From positions 86,471 through 150,470 of the forward strand of contig MVBO01000027.1 in NCBI GenBank assembly GCA_002261195.1: a stretch of DNA of 64,000 nt, written 5' to 3'. The first letter of the stretch is position 1. Every line of letters begins with the position of its first letter. The translations under genes and the position numbers were made by a program. Below the pieces are notes generated by a model. That model was not told the DNA's origin. It did no database searches and saw only the letters and a list, made by a program, of their open reading frames with translations. The DNA comes from Bifiguratus adelaidae (taxonomy: Eukaryota; Mucoromycota; Endogonomycetes; Endogonales). Positions 32,744-44,026 of the stretch are shown piece by piece.

Positions 32744-35198
32744 ATGCTGACCACGATGGATATAAGACTATCCAATAACCTCTCCGAGGAAGCGGAGCCT
32801 CAACCTGACGTTACCAGTGCTGATCGGGTCGCTGTGGAGAATGTACCCACTCTACCGATGGAAGAGCGACAATTCACCGTAGGTTCAAATGACTTGCCTT
32901 TGTACCGCTGCGCACTCTAGGACTGACTTGCACTGTCTAGCTAAGAGCCGCCGTCGTTGGTCTTGCGATCGGCACTCTTCTTGCGTTTTCAAACATGTAT
33001 TTCGGTCTTCAAACGGGGTGGATATCCATGATGTCTCTTCAATCGGCTCTGGTAGGATATGCCATATTCAAGACAGCACAAGGAAGGAATGTTGGCTGGG
33101 CTCGCGGATTCGAGTCCAACGAAAATGTTGTTCTGCAGACAGTGTCGGTTGCAACAGGTACTATGCCTCTGGCTGCCGGTAGGATATCTATTACCTTACG
33201 TCTTGCATATTGTACGTCTAATCACGACCATAGGCTTTGTCGGTATTATACCGGCTCTAGCACTTCTTACCGAAGAAGATAACCCCGGAGGTGGCCCGAT
33301 TGTGCTTACATCAACCCAGCTCATCATTTGGTCCATGGCTGTGGCGTTCTTTGGGGTCTTCTTTGCGGTGCCTTTGCGGGTTCAAACTGTAGGTAGCAGC
33401 CCCTGGCGCTGATTTGTTACTTACATGGCCATTCTTACAGATTATAAGGGAGAAGTTGCGCTTTCCATCAGGCACGGCTACTGCCCAAATGATTAGCGTA
33501 CTGCATGGCAAACCAATAGTCGCCGGCCAATCTTCATCAGTGCGACTAAGCACTCGAGACAATTTAAGACAGCGGACGGCAGTTATACGGTCCGAGAACG
33601 AAGCATTAGAAGAAGTCATTGGTCGGGAACGTCAGCCTCTCTTACCTTTACGGGAAGAGGCCTCATCGCAAGGATTGCATCGTGAGGAATCACCGCGGTC
33701 CTATACTTCGGCCACTCCATCTTCTTCATCAGCATCCTTAGAACCAATCACTCAAGACCTTGCTCGTTCAGAAAACTGGAGAACCAAAGTTCGCGCCCTC
33801 ATTTACTCTTTCTCTCTATCCTCGGTATACACCATTTTCACTTACTTTTACCCACCTATTGGCTCCATCCCAATCTTCGATTATGTCACTTTTGGTCTAT
33901 TGAGCCCTCCTCCCTCCTTCTACTTGTGGACCTTCTCGCCGAGTTTATCGTATGTTGGACAAGGAATTATCATGGGTTTGCCAACAACACTAAGCATGCT
34001 TGCTGGATGTGTTGTTGGCTGGGGAATATTATCTCCTTTAGCGAGATCTCTAGGCTGGGCTCCTGGGCCGGTAGATGATTGGAAAGAAGGCAGCAAGGGT
34101 TGGATACTTTGGATCTCTCTGGGTGTCATGATCGCGGAGAGTGTTGTGAGTTTGACCCTAGTCTCTGGGCGGAGCTTGTGGGAAGCTGCAGCGGCCGGCC
34201 GCTTGTTCAGTCGCGGAAACAAGACCGCCTATATACCTGTTGAGCAGGACCTGGAAGACATTTCATCCGAGACCGAGGAGATAGAAAAGGAAGAAGCCGA
34301 TGCCCCGCCGTCGGAATTAGTTTCACCAACGGTTACAATCGTTGGTCTTCTGTTGTCAAGCGTCCTCTGCCTTGTTTCTGTTCGGTATCTCTTTGGCACT
34401 CTGATACCCATGTGGTCTACCACACTGGCAGTTCTGCTCGCCATGTTGCTGTCTATTCTTGGTGTACGCGCGCTAGGAGAGACCGATCTCAACCCTGTAT
34501 CGGGTATTGGCAAAATCAGCCAGGTGATCTTCGCCGGTGTCTTACCTGGTGGCATTGTAGCCAATCTCATCGCAGGAGGCATCGCAGAAGCTGGAGCGCA
34601 ACAAGCTGGCGATCTGATGCAAGATCTCAAAACAGGCCATTTACTGGGCGCATCGCCCAAAGCGCAGTTTTACGGACAACTTTTAGGATCGTTCGTATCG
34701 GTCTTTGCGTCGACGGCTGCTTACAGATTATACACTACAATATATACCGTTCCCGGAAAAGAATTTCCTGCCCCTACGGCGCAGGTATGGTTAGACATGT
34801 CGAGGCTAGTCAATGGACAGGCTCTACCACCGCACGTTATGGAATTCGTCATCGCATTCGGCACTCTCTTCGCTTTCCTTGTGCTCATCAAAGACCTGTA
34901 TCGACAACATACGTGGACTCAATATATCCCTCAAGGCATCGCCTTCGCTGTAGGCATATACAACACGCCCAACTTTACGCTTGCGCGTGTCATTGGTGGC
35001 GTTATTGCCTGGTGGTGGCAAAAGTTTTGTCAAACCGATCGAGACACGACTTTATCGAATACCAACGGATGGCTTCAGCGCTACCGCGATTCTGGACAGG
35101 TGCTGATCATCGTTGTCGCTAGCGGTTTTGTCCTTGGAGAAGGTTCAATGGCTGTGGTAAATCTCATCATGCGTGCGCTCGGTGTTCCACACTGGTAG
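32744..35198 (+). CDS. Oligopeptide transporter (OPT/YSL superfamily, YGL114W-like)
   Basis: Four exons (32744..32878, 32941..33178, 33234..33388, 33441..35198) give 761 residues with about 14-16 membrane helices. The second exon carries the family start LRAAVVGLAIGTLLAFSNMY and FGLQTGWISMMSLQSALVGY; later come FPSGTATAQMI, a long hydrophilic cytosolic loop rich in Ser/Glu, LNPVSGIGKISQVIFAG, and a C-terminal ASGFVLGEGSMAVVNLI. The superfamily moves oligopeptides, glutathione or metal chelates with protons across membranes; sequence alone does not choose between these. A second in-frame ATG at 32756 has the better context. The upstream dCMP deaminase stop is about 96 bp away. Confidence 0.88.
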
Positions 35199-35484
35199 TA
35201 AGGTTTGTGTCGACAAAGGGTTGGCAACATATAATACAGACTTTATACACGTGTATCATTAGAATCGTAAAGCAACGGTATGTACACACCTACGAACACA
35301 AAGACTCAAAACCCTTGATCCCGAACGTCCACAAGAACACACTCTGATGACTGAGCTAGATCAGAGTCTACTCGTTGGACGGAGAGTAACATGCTGTACA
35401 CTCGTACACGCAATGCGCTTGATACGCCTCGTGTTGCACAGTCATGCATTCGTGAGGCCACGAGCCATTGCACATTTATTTACA

Positions 35485-37179
35485 TCATGATACTTCGTAT
35501 TTCCTGGAATCTGTGGGTAAAACCTCGGTGTCGGGTATATAGCGTTCCTGATGTGGGCTGGGTTGCCGTAGTATACGATGCGAAGGTACGGGAGGCGGAC
35601 TAGGCGACAGTTCCATAGGACAGGGCGAATTGTGAAAGGAATTGTAGTCGGTGGTGGTGTAAGCGTATCTGGATGGATACGGCGTTTCTGTCATCTGCGG
35701 ACTTGCAGAGCCGGTAGACAACTGTCGTTGCGTGGTTACGGATTGCTGATCTATGCTGAACCGATGCGAATTCGAAAGACCATACGCTGGCAGGTCCGTG
35801 TCCGATTCGATGGTGTAATTGGCCCGATACTGCTTTGCCACGTTACCCGAACGTACTGCAATGTGGATCAGCGATGATGTCCAGGAGCGTTGTCTACTTA
35901 CGGCTTTCCTTGAGGCCCTTTCTGAAATTGCGCATGGCCATGATGGATAAGGTGATAATGGCAACGCATTCAATGATCCCCATTACCATGACAAAGTCCC
36001 AAACGACCCAGAACGTTCCAAATTTGAGGAAGATGTAGATGAAGTTGGCGATGATGGCTGCCGCGGTGAGATTTGCCAAATTCATCAAAAGGATCGATTC
36101 CACATGAATCTAGCCGCTGGTTGATCATTTGCGGTTTGCCGTCGCGGTCTTTTCACTTACCCCTCGCCAGCCGGCAATAATACCGAAAAGATTGGCAATC
36201 AGGATGCCTAAATGCACCCATTGATACTCGCGTGTTCCTCCCGGAATCAAAGAGTTGGAGTCCGGACCAATCATCAGCAGGAGAATAAACCAAAAGACAT
36301 TAAAGAAGACGGTGAAAAAGAGCGCCAGTTTCAGCACCATCGTATAAAGTTGATAGATTTTGTACACGCCTAGTAGTGCAATCCATGTGAGTAATCCCAG
36401 TCACCTCAACCCTCCACTTACGCTGCAGTCGTAGATCGGCTCCTATTCGTCGATAAATCTTCCAACCTAATTCTCGAATAAGTTTCCATCCGCTCCACGC
36501 CAATGCCATGGCCATCAAACCAAGTCCCGTCGTCAAACCGGCCGCCAGGTACTTTGACCTTGTCAGAGGTTGTACATCAATTCCTTGATACAATGGATCC
36601 TTGAGATTATCGATCCAAGTGATTGCCTCCAGTATTTGCACAATGGCAAATACCACGTTGAGCACACAAATGGACGTGAAGGCAATTAACTGAATGGTAT
36701 TCTCGCGCAGGAGCTACAGGGAAAATTCGCATCAGCCAAATTTCGGATGTACATAGCCACGTTCCTTACCGCGTCGATACCAAGGACACCCATCACAGCG
36801 ACGAACACTATAAAGTAAATGTCCTCCAGAACAAGTCGCTGGAATCTATCAGTGGCCACGAACCACTGCGACTCGTCGGAATTGATAGGCAAGGTGTAGG
36901 CAGAATCCCCATCCGCGATCGGTTTACCGTATATCTGTTCGTACTGACGGTAGATAAGCACTTGCTGGCGTGCATTGGCTAGTAATATCAGCACTTCAAA
37001 CACCAAAACTACGAGCGTCTGCGATAATGTCACGATACAAAAGGAAAGGTGATAGCGAGTTTCCGTCAGCCGTGACAACTGTGTGAAAAAGTCAGCTCAA
37101 GTCAGCGCAAAAGAGGGTTACTTGCCAGTTTCTGGGCTCTTGGTGTACCTGTAGACGACACACCTTCCTTTCCGTCCAT
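35485..37179 (-). CDS. Eight-helix membrane protein of unknown function
   Basis: Six exons (37179..37126, 37078..36770, 36713..36422, 36369..36161, 36109..35902, 35855..35485) give 480 residues. Intron 1 has a GC donor (CTG|GCAAGT). I count eight hydrophobic segments, among them SFCIVTLSQTLVVLVFEVLI, LKLALFFTVFFNVFWFILLL and WVVWDFVMVMGIIECVAIIT, with a polar loop (residues about 40-85) after the first. The last 125 residues are cytosolic-type, rich in Ser/Pro/Tyr. I do not recognise the family; the plan (polytopic core, polar tail) would fit a receptor-like or transporter-like fungal membrane protein, but no signature supports either. The gene model is strong because all five junctions keep phase. 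Confidence 0.78.
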
Positions 37180-37522
37180 AGAGTTGACAATAATACACTC
37201 TTGATCACAAAAAGAAACTCAAAAGGTGAATAGTGTCAGAAAGGAGGTGTTCTACGGGACGACAGGCTGGTTACACAATGAATGGAGCAAACTGTCAAGA
37301 TAAGCTCGCAACGCTGCACGCAATCACAGACAAGACCGACAAGACAAGCAACCTGTCTACAAGACACACCCACGAGTACAAGCAAGAGTTCTAAGCAAAG
37401 GAAAAGAGCGTCGGCAAGCGTCCGGACTTAAATATCGGTTCCAGCAACAAGCAGTCCACAATGGCCAGGGGCTTGTGAGCTCTAGGTTTAGCGTTGAGAG
37501 GCATAATCCACCTTTTGCTGCC
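37180..37522. promoter_or_regulatory. Divergent promoter region
   Basis: About 340 bp between the eight-helix protein and the acidic protein, which are transcribed away from each other. Rich in CAAG/GACA short repeats around 37290-37390; no clear TATA box. Confidence 0.35.
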
Positions 37523-38322
37523 ATGACGGACGGACGAGATGCGCTAGATGCACCCGACGATGAACTTGATGCTTCGCCGGAATTAGTCGACTTTGATAAC
37601 GGAGAGGATAGCGGAGGAGAGCCGGACGATTTACAAGCTTACACTGGACATGTCGAAACGGCAGAGGACGAAGAGGACGAGGAAGATGAGGACGACAACG
37701 GCCATTATGATACATCTTACTCGTATTCACGAAACGGAGACCGAGATGACGAGGAAGAAGAGGAGGACGGCGACCACGCGATCGGCGCACGGACATACTC
37801 AAGGCAAACGACACGTGGGCAAGGCTTCGGCCGGTCGGAAGACGATGATGAAGGTGAAGAGGAGAGTGACGAAGAAGGTAATGAAGACGAAGTGGGATTA
37901 GCGTACCTGATGAAAGAGGTAACGTCGTTGATTGTATCATTATGCCGCTCATCCAGTTCATACAGAACATTCAGTCGGATGAGGTAGAGGATCAAGAGTT
38001 CTCACCATCCGCACAAGAGTTAGAGGAAGAGGAAGAGGAAGGATTGGACGAGGAAGACGAGGAGATTGAAGGCCACAGCACGTCCAGGAATGGCGGTGGA
38101 AAGGGTGGCAAACTTGCGCACAGGATTGAAAAGACGCGACCGAATGGTCAGGCGGAGGCGGAGGGAGAAGATGGAACGGATGAAGCAGGGCCTACAGACA
38201 AGTCGAATCTAGATTTATTTGGTTCACAAGCAGATAGCAATGGCTTCCAAAAGCACAGTTTTGAGGCCGATGAGCTGGATGCAGATGACGGAAGACCCGA
38301 AGCCAAGCGGATACGGCTATGA
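37523..38322 (+). CDS. Highly acidic protein, probably nuclear
   Basis: Two exons (37523..37918, 37975..38322) give 247 residues. More than a third are Asp or Glu, in long runs (for example EEEEEDGD and EEEEEEGLDEEDEE), with a Tyr/Ser patch, one hydrophobic turn (VGLAYLMKE) next to the intron and a C-terminus ending PEAKRIRL that could be a nuclear signal. Acidic runs of this sort occur in histone chaperones, ribosome-assembly and transcription factors, but no folded domain is visible, so no function is assigned. The minus-strand frames across this region are shadows of the acidic codons. Confidence 0.65.
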
Positions 38323-38542
38323 ACTTGTACCATCTTTGTGGATAATGACCTGCACGATAACAAATGGATGTACAACGCAGTCGTGCGTACAATGAGTGCG
38401 GCGGAGGTCAAACGGCTGTAAGCACGATGGTGACTCGAACAGGATACAGTTGCTTCCTTCCGAGCCGCAGCATCATCTGATGGTTGCGACGCCAGGATTG
38501 GCAACGCTGAGCGACAGCAATAAAACCTTTCCGATCATCCAG

Positions 38543-39081
38543 CTAGTCGCCTTCCAACACATCATAGAGGATCCTCACGCGGATACTGCACATATCGCAA
38601 GTCACCATCTCCACCCCATTCTCCAAGTCAGTCTCCGTGATCATAAAAGCTCCGCTACATCGGCATGGATAAGTGTATGATCCCGTTGAAGCATCATAGT
38701 CCATATCCTCGAGATCGATGTCGTTCGTGATGGCGTTCAAGGCGGCTTTCGACCGAAGAACTGGCAGTCTGGTAAATAAAGTTTCCTTGGGGAAAGCGCG
38801 AGTTCGCATACCTCTTAGCTTCTCATCATATGATTTGCGCCGTTCAGCGCTCTTTAGAACGTTCCAAGCGTCCAGAATGCGGTTAATGCCACCTTCAATG
38901 ATCTCTTCTTCAGAGAACCCATGGTCGATGTTTTTGTCAGGATGATGCTAGCAGGTCGACATTAGCGCACTCTCCTTTAGCCTTGGCAACTTACCAAGAG
39001 CACAAGTCGTTGGAAACTCTGCTTAATGGTCCCTAATGGCGCATTCTCTGCCACCTGTAGCACTTCATAATGCGTGGCCAT
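38543..39081 (-). CDS. DPH4: Diphthamide biosynthesis J-protein DPH4
   Basis: Two exons (39081..38995, 38947..38543) give 163 residues, the normal size. The J domain begins MATHYEVLQVAENAPLGTIK and its HPD motif (HHPDKN) follows directly after the intron. The C-terminal half is a CSL (DPH-type) zinc finger: YPCRCSGAF, then VTCDMCSIRVRILYD. DPH4/Jjj3 supports the first steps of diphthamide formation on elongation factor 2, binding iron or zinc and stimulating Hsp70. The ATG is only 28 bp from that of the divergent MOCS2B gene, so the two must share a promoter or overlap in 5' leaders. Confidence 0.93.
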
Positions 39082-39109
39082 TTTCAAGGTTGGCTTTCTT
39101 TCCCTCCAC

Positions 39110-39601
39110 ATGGTTGAAGGGAGGAACTATGTTGACTTTATGGTCACCAGTCTACCTTCGCTGGACGAATGCGTAAATCTGGTAGCTGACCACTCTGCTG
39201 GAGCGATAACCACGTTCTCTGGCACTACTCGAGACACCTTTCAAGGTAGCGGAAGGTGAGAAGGTGAAGGAGCGCATGTTGACCCGCCGCTTTCTATCGT
39301 AGGCAAGGAGGTCCTTAAACTAGAGTATGAAGCGTACTATCCAATGGCTACCAAGGTTCTCAATGCGCTTATATCTACTGCCCGTTCACAATGGTCTCTC
39401 AAGCACGTCCTGATCTATCATCGTACGGGCATTGTCCCCGTAGGTGAAAGCAGTGTTATCATTGCCGTATCAAGTGCGCATCGGCGAGAAGGTTTACGCG
39501 CTGTCGAGTTTCTTATCGATGAACTCAAAGACAAATGTCCGATATGGAAGAAAGAAGTGTACACAGACGGAAGTGTATGGAAAGCGAATGATAAATGCTA
39601 G
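39110..39601 (+). CDS. MOCS2B: Molybdopterin synthase catalytic subunit
   Basis: Two exons (39110..39245, 39303..39601) give 144 residues. MoaE/MOCS2B converts precursor Z (cPMP) to molybdopterin together with the small thiocarboxylated subunit MOCS2A, which is not in this window. Diagnostic blocks are [20 protein letters not shown] across the intron, [10 protein letters not shown], the central [19 protein letters not shown], and the C-terminal [15 protein letters not shown] with the conserved Lys pair. The donor GTAGCG is weaker than average, but it alone keeps phase and gives the family sequence; a nearby GGAAG|GTGAGA donor would add four residues and break phase. Presence implies Moco enzymes such as nitrate reductase. 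Confidence 0.93.
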
Positions 39602-39768
39602 CGTTCCATCATCATGCGCACAGAGCGATGCATAAAATTCGACAAGGGACGAACCTCGCGCTAACATGCTGCAAAACTGAAACATTGAGGGAGTTGCCCA
39701 ATTATCCCTTGTCTTGCATGAAGATCGCGGTCCGGAAAATAGAACGCGTGCTTTACCCAGGACATGAG

Positions 39769-39775
39769 TATAAAA
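39769..39775 (+). promoter_or_regulatory. TATA box of the aquaporin gene
   Basis: TATAAAA 53-59 bp before the ATG at 39828. Confidence 0.5.
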
Positions 39776-39827
39776 CCTGCGTTGAACGTTGCTTCCCTTC
39801 CATTTCATTGGATTCGTATCTTTGACC

Positions 39828-41228
39828 ATGACGACCGTTGAACGTCCCGATCCGCGCGCTCAATACGATGTCGAAGCCGCAGCGACACCTAGCTTTAAGT
39901 TGCAGATCATGGACAATCTGCTGTGTGCTGCTGGCGAATTCTTTGGCATGTGCTTCTTTATCTACATGGCTTTAGGTGGTGTTCAAGCGACTTTGTCGCA
40001 GCTATCAGCGCCCAACACGCCTACTCCAGAGTAAGCGATTGAGTAGCAGGTATACGCCCGCATTGTATTCACGCAACTTATACTCAAATCCTGGGTGTTG
40101 CCTTCAGTTTCGGCTTCTCGCTCTTGGTCAATGTCTGGTGGACATATCGCATCTCGAGAGGTGTACTCAATCCCGCTGTGCTGCTTGCTCTCTTGATTAC
40201 CGGTAACATTGGATGGCGTCGCGGACTCATGTACTTTATTGCCCATCTTTGCGGTGCAATGGTCGGCGCGGCTCTTTTGGACGTGACCACTCCCGGACCT
40301 CTTCTTGGTGTCAATAAACTCGCTGCAGACGTGTCAAGAGTGGAAGGTGTCTTTCTCGAATGCTTCTTAACCTCCGCGCTTTGCATGGTTGTCTTTTTCC
40401 TTGCCGTGGAGAAGTCCAAGGATACCTTTGTTGCTCCAATTTGCATTGGATTCGTTGTCTTTGTCGCCCATCTCATTGGAACTCTCTATGATGGTACGAG
40501 CATCAATCCTGCTCGATCTTTTGGTCCCGCTGTTGTTACCGGTATCTGGACGGTGAACCAGTGGATTTTCTGGGTGGGTCCTATTATGGGCGCTCTCTTG
40601 GCCTCTGGGCTTTACTATTTCTTCAAATGGGCCAAATATGAGTTGGTGAGTGACGCTTTTTCGTTTGCGAAGTGAGAATGACGGCAACTGACCGGCATTT
40701 ACTCCGTAGATCATGAGTGCACCTCCGGAGACAGAAGGCAGGAGCGGCCGCGCAGCTGCGGATGGAGCAGTGGCTGGAACCGGGGCCAAAATGAATGCCC
40801 CATTAAACGAGAAGAGCGATAAATATGACCAAAATTATGAACAAAACAATCTGCGTGAGCAGAACACTTACAACGCTCCTGAACCTAACGTCCGTGGTGG
40901 TAGAATGGGCGGTAGAAATACGTACAATGACCCGTCAAGGGGTGCCAATGGTACCAACAACTATGGAACTGTTGGTAATACCAACACCTATAATACCGGT
41001 ACCAATATGGATGCAACCAGCAACAACTTGCCATCGAGCAACTACCACGCCAACGATTACCCAACCGGTAACACGCGACCCGCCAATGAAGTCAACACTC
41101 CAGGCACCAACGAATATCCAATCGGCGCCACCGGTATCACTAGCGATTACAACACTGCCAACGTCGTTGCAGGTGGGCCAACATCGACCTCCGGTTATTA
41201 TGTGCCCGCGGACACCAGCCGAAGCTAG
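39828..41228 (+). CDS. Aquaporin / aquaglyceroporin with long Asn/Thr/Tyr-rich tail
   Basis: Three exons (39828..40030, 40108..40645, 40710..41228) give 419 residues. The channel part has both selectivity loops, LNPAV and INPARSFGP, and six helices, from MDNLLCAAGEFFGMCFFIYM to IFWVGPIMGALLASGLYYFF. The C-terminal 170 residues are a low-complexity tail full of Asn, Thr, Gly and Tyr with repeated NTYN units, probably cytosolic and disordered. Water or glycerol is the likely substrate; fungal aquaporins serve osmoregulation and freeze tolerance. The start of helix 2 is uncertain: the only in-phase acceptor (at 40107) drops a hydrophobic stretch (ILGVAFS) encoded just before it. Confidence 0.88.
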
Positions 41229-41667
41229 GTGTCTCCTCGTCACGTTGTCTTGTCATCCCAAACGTGGAGAGCTATCGCCTAGTTCTTGCTTTTTTGCTTC
41301 TCATCCTTGTCATTTTTCGAATGAAATGTGCATGTAATGAACGTACGTCCCCTTTATTGCATGATGGCAGAGTGTCTGACATGATTTTGTAAACATGATG
41401 GATATCCATCATGATCTTTAGCCGTCAAGTCACCATGAGATCCGCTCACAGAGAGGCTTTTGATCCCTACAGCAGCTTGCATGTTTACGGAGCGCGTCAC
41501 GGTTTATATACTTGACTGCACAGTATTACAATCCTGGGTCTGATGTCCTGCGGGATGGCATGTACCCGCAAGCGCCGAATGCAACTTAGGATTCGAGTAT
41601 GGGTATTTAAGCATCGTGTGAGGCGCGCTGACAGCATTACAATTCTCTTCACCCAACAATCGTAGAC
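41229..41667. other. Intergenic region with TATA-like box
   Basis: Contains TATTTAA at 41604-41610, 58-64 bp before the ATG of the next gene, and an inverted ATGATGGATATCCATCAT palindrome at 41395-41412. No coding frame is supported. Confidence 0.4.
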
Positions 41668-42510
41668 ATGGCTATTCCCACCTTACACTGGCTATCATTT
41701 ATTGCTACGGTCCAATCCCTCCTCCTGTTGTCTCAGGCTCGACCGTACCCGTATTGGCATTTTGCTAGAGATGGCGGTAATCAGACTGCTCAATCCGCAT
41801 TGCTTGCCCAGGCATCGCAACTTGCAAGCGCAAACTCTACATCTCCAAATGATGCCCTCGGCAAAGTCTTGGCGATGGCCAGTAACGACTTTAAATCAGC
41901 TTGGCAGTCCATGGCGATCACGCCGGTGGCCCTTGCCTCATCGCCTGCTGTCAGCATAAACAGTATTCCTACTGTTCTATCAAACGCGGCAGCCACTGGT
42001 TCCTCTGTCTCTTCAATCCCGATAGCATCTGCTTCTGCCGTTGCGAGTTCGAGTGCTCTGCCATCATTGGCCATCGCATCGGATTCGCAAATTCTCGCCC
42101 CTCTGGCCACTCCGACGCCTTTCCTTCTTCGCAAACGGGCTTTATCTGCGAGCAGCTCACAAGATCTCCTGAGCGATGCAGACCTAGCTGCATCTTCAAG
42201 CGCAAGTAGCTCCGCTCAAACGGCAGCAACAATCATTCCCACTTGGTGGCCGTCGGTTGACGATGTCTCCCCTACAGCGGCTTCAGCAGCAGCAGACTCA
42301 CTCACTGAAACAGAATCGTCGGCCGCGGCTGCCATTACTCCTGCACCCCTCAATGACATAAACTCTTCTCATCGCCGTCACGATGACAATTTCGACGATT
42401 TGTGGTCAGATGATGATACAACTCCATCTGCTCAGACTTTCACTGCCACTCTTGGCGGAGGTCCTAGTGCTGACGACTTTTTGCAAATCAGCAATGACTT
42501 AACATTCTGA
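41668..42510 (+). CDS. Secreted Ser/Ala-rich low-complexity protein
   Basis: One intronless frame of 280 residues. The N-terminus (MAIPTLHWLSFIATVQSLLL) is a signal peptide, with likely cleavage after LLSQA. The rest is mostly Ser, Ala, Thr and Pro, so it is a probable O-mannosylated extracellular or wall-associated protein; a basic RKR site near the middle (FLLRKRALS) could be a Kex2 processing site, and the C-terminal part is acidic (DDNFDDLWSDDDT). No folded domain, no GPI tail and almost no Cys. Function unknown; secreted proteins of this kind are often expressed at high level, which the TATA box would fit. Confidence 0.7.
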   Translation: MAIPTLHWLSFIATVQSLLLLSQARPYPYWHFARDGGNQTAQSALLAQASQLASANSTSPNDALGKVLAMASNDFKSAWQSMAITPVALASSPAVSINSIPTVLSNAAATGSSVSSIPIASASAVASSSALPSLAIASDSQILAPLATPTPFLLRKRALSASSSQDLLSDADLAASSSASSSAQTAATIIPTWWPSVDDVSPTAASAAADSLTETESSAAAAITPAPLNDINSSHRRHDDNFDDLWSDDDTTPSAQTFTATLGGGPSADDFLQISNDLTF

Positions 42511-42633
42511 AAGTCATATAGGTAGCCAACTTTTTCAAAGATATATACAAAAAGTTAAATAAAGATAGTATCCAAAGGCTATAAATCATACGGTATTGGT
42601 GATCTATGGCACTTTCTCCTCCTGAGAACCAGG

Positions 42634-43408
42634 TTAAACGTATTGCGGGTCTTGCTGTAACCTTCGTCGCCGAATGGTCGGTCCATCCTTCCTACCTACA
42701 CCACAGCAGCAGCTCATGAAATACATGACCATGGCGATGAACAGGGCTATCACCGCTCCCAGCGTCATCCACACCGCCGGGCCTAAGCTTGCCCTTACAG
42801 TAAAGAGTGTGATGAGCGTCAATGACCCGCCTACTGTCGTATAGGCCACAATTTCGATAACGAATGTCGCGAGCGTGAGACAAAAGGCAAAGAAGCAGAC
42901 AACGGATGCGCCAATGTTTGCCCCGCGATATCTGAAACCAAACAATCCGATGCAAAAAGTGATAAAGGTCAAAATCAAGGCAGGAATGAACACGCCTGCC
43001 TGTACGCTAGTGATGAATCCCGTGAACAGACCAGGTGTCAAGTTTGCAAAGACTTGTTCTACAGTTCCTTGAGGTTCTATGACAAAGTAAACAGATCAAC
43101 ATAAACAGCCTCTGATACCTGCAAGTCAAGCACTTACGAAACTTGTAGCCCAGCTGCGGAGGACTGCAATAGTAGATACCCGAGCTATAGTAACCTTGAC
43201 AGAATCCGAAGAGACCAAAGGTCACAAAATCGGGGATGCCGACGTCATTCTCCAAGACACCAATGAAGCTGGGGACATTGCCGGTGATATCAAGTTTCAC
43301 GTAGTATATACCATCGATGAAAGGTCGGTTGGCAAGATCACCGACAAAGGCAAACAACTGCAGCACCCAAGCCGCAAAAGTGAGAAACGGCGCGATATAA
43401 TCAATCAT
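42634..43408 (-). CDS. Sur7/PalI (Rim9)-family four-helix membrane protein
   Basis: Two exons (43408..43138, 43076..42634) give 237 residues. Helix 1 (IAPFLTFAAWVLQLFAFVG) is followed by a large extracellular loop ending FVTFGLFGFCQGYYSSGIYYC, which is the claudin-like G-L-x-G-x-C...C signature of the Sur7/PalI family. Three helices (VFIPALILTFITFCIGLFGF and so on) and a Cys-rich, basic cytosolic end (SCCCGVG, RRRR) follow. Members organise plasma-membrane eisosome domains (Sur7) or sense alkaline pH (PalI/Rim9); which one cannot be read from the sequence. The ATG at 43408 is the first in frame. It is convergent with the Ser/Ala-rich secreted protein gene. Confidence 0.8.
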
Positions 43409-44026
43409 GCTGTCCCGCAAGAATAAGGTACAAAGCAGTCGACGAAAAACCGTAGGATGGGGGAGGCCGAGAAGTCTCTACGACATATATCTGCCTAAAG
43501 AAGGGAGGGAGCAAGGGGCTTGTCGAGCGCCCTATATATGTTCAATGGTGCGTTGTTTGGAGCCTAAGCGATCCAAACAAGCACGGTTACACAAACATGT
43601 CTTTCTACAAATGGACAATGGGGTGACGCCAAGGATGATTTCATTTTTGTCGCACACACTTGGTCGATCAGCTGCACGGATAGGATCAAGGTGATGACCT
43701 GAGCAAACAATGGGTGTTGTTCACGACAAAAGTCTACCAATAAGGTAGAGAGTTCCCAAAATAGCAGCGAAATACGCGTCAAGAGCCCGCCAATGCGCAT
43801 TACAGTATTTTGTTTCAGGACCTGGCAAAAGGCCGTTGTGAGCGTGCTGGCGTGTTAAGGTAGTGTAGAGCACTGAAATTCGAAGATGGATGATAGTGTA
43901 ATCAATCGTTTGTTGCTTTGATCACCCTTGTTCTGGTCAAGATCAAGAGATACGATAGGCGGATTTGATTACAAAAGCCCGGGTTTGTTCAACCAGAGGG
44001 CTTTGTTGCAAGACTTGGCGCGAGGC
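43409..44026. other. Divergent region between Sur7-type gene and homeobox gene
   Basis: About 620 bp. On the minus strand TATATAGG near 43532-43539 could serve the Sur7-type gene. From 43928 the homeobox reading frame is already open but lacks an ATG until 44027, so a short 5' exon may lie here. Confidence 0.4.

Noticed and set aside
37488-37970. 160-codon minus frame opposite the acidic protein
   Set aside because: Mirror of the Asp/Glu codons of the acidic gene; not protein-like.
38766-38811. Candidate intron (GTATGC...CAG) inside DPH4 exon 2
   Set aside because: Removing it breaks the frame before the CSL zinc finger, whereas reading through gives an uninterrupted domain.
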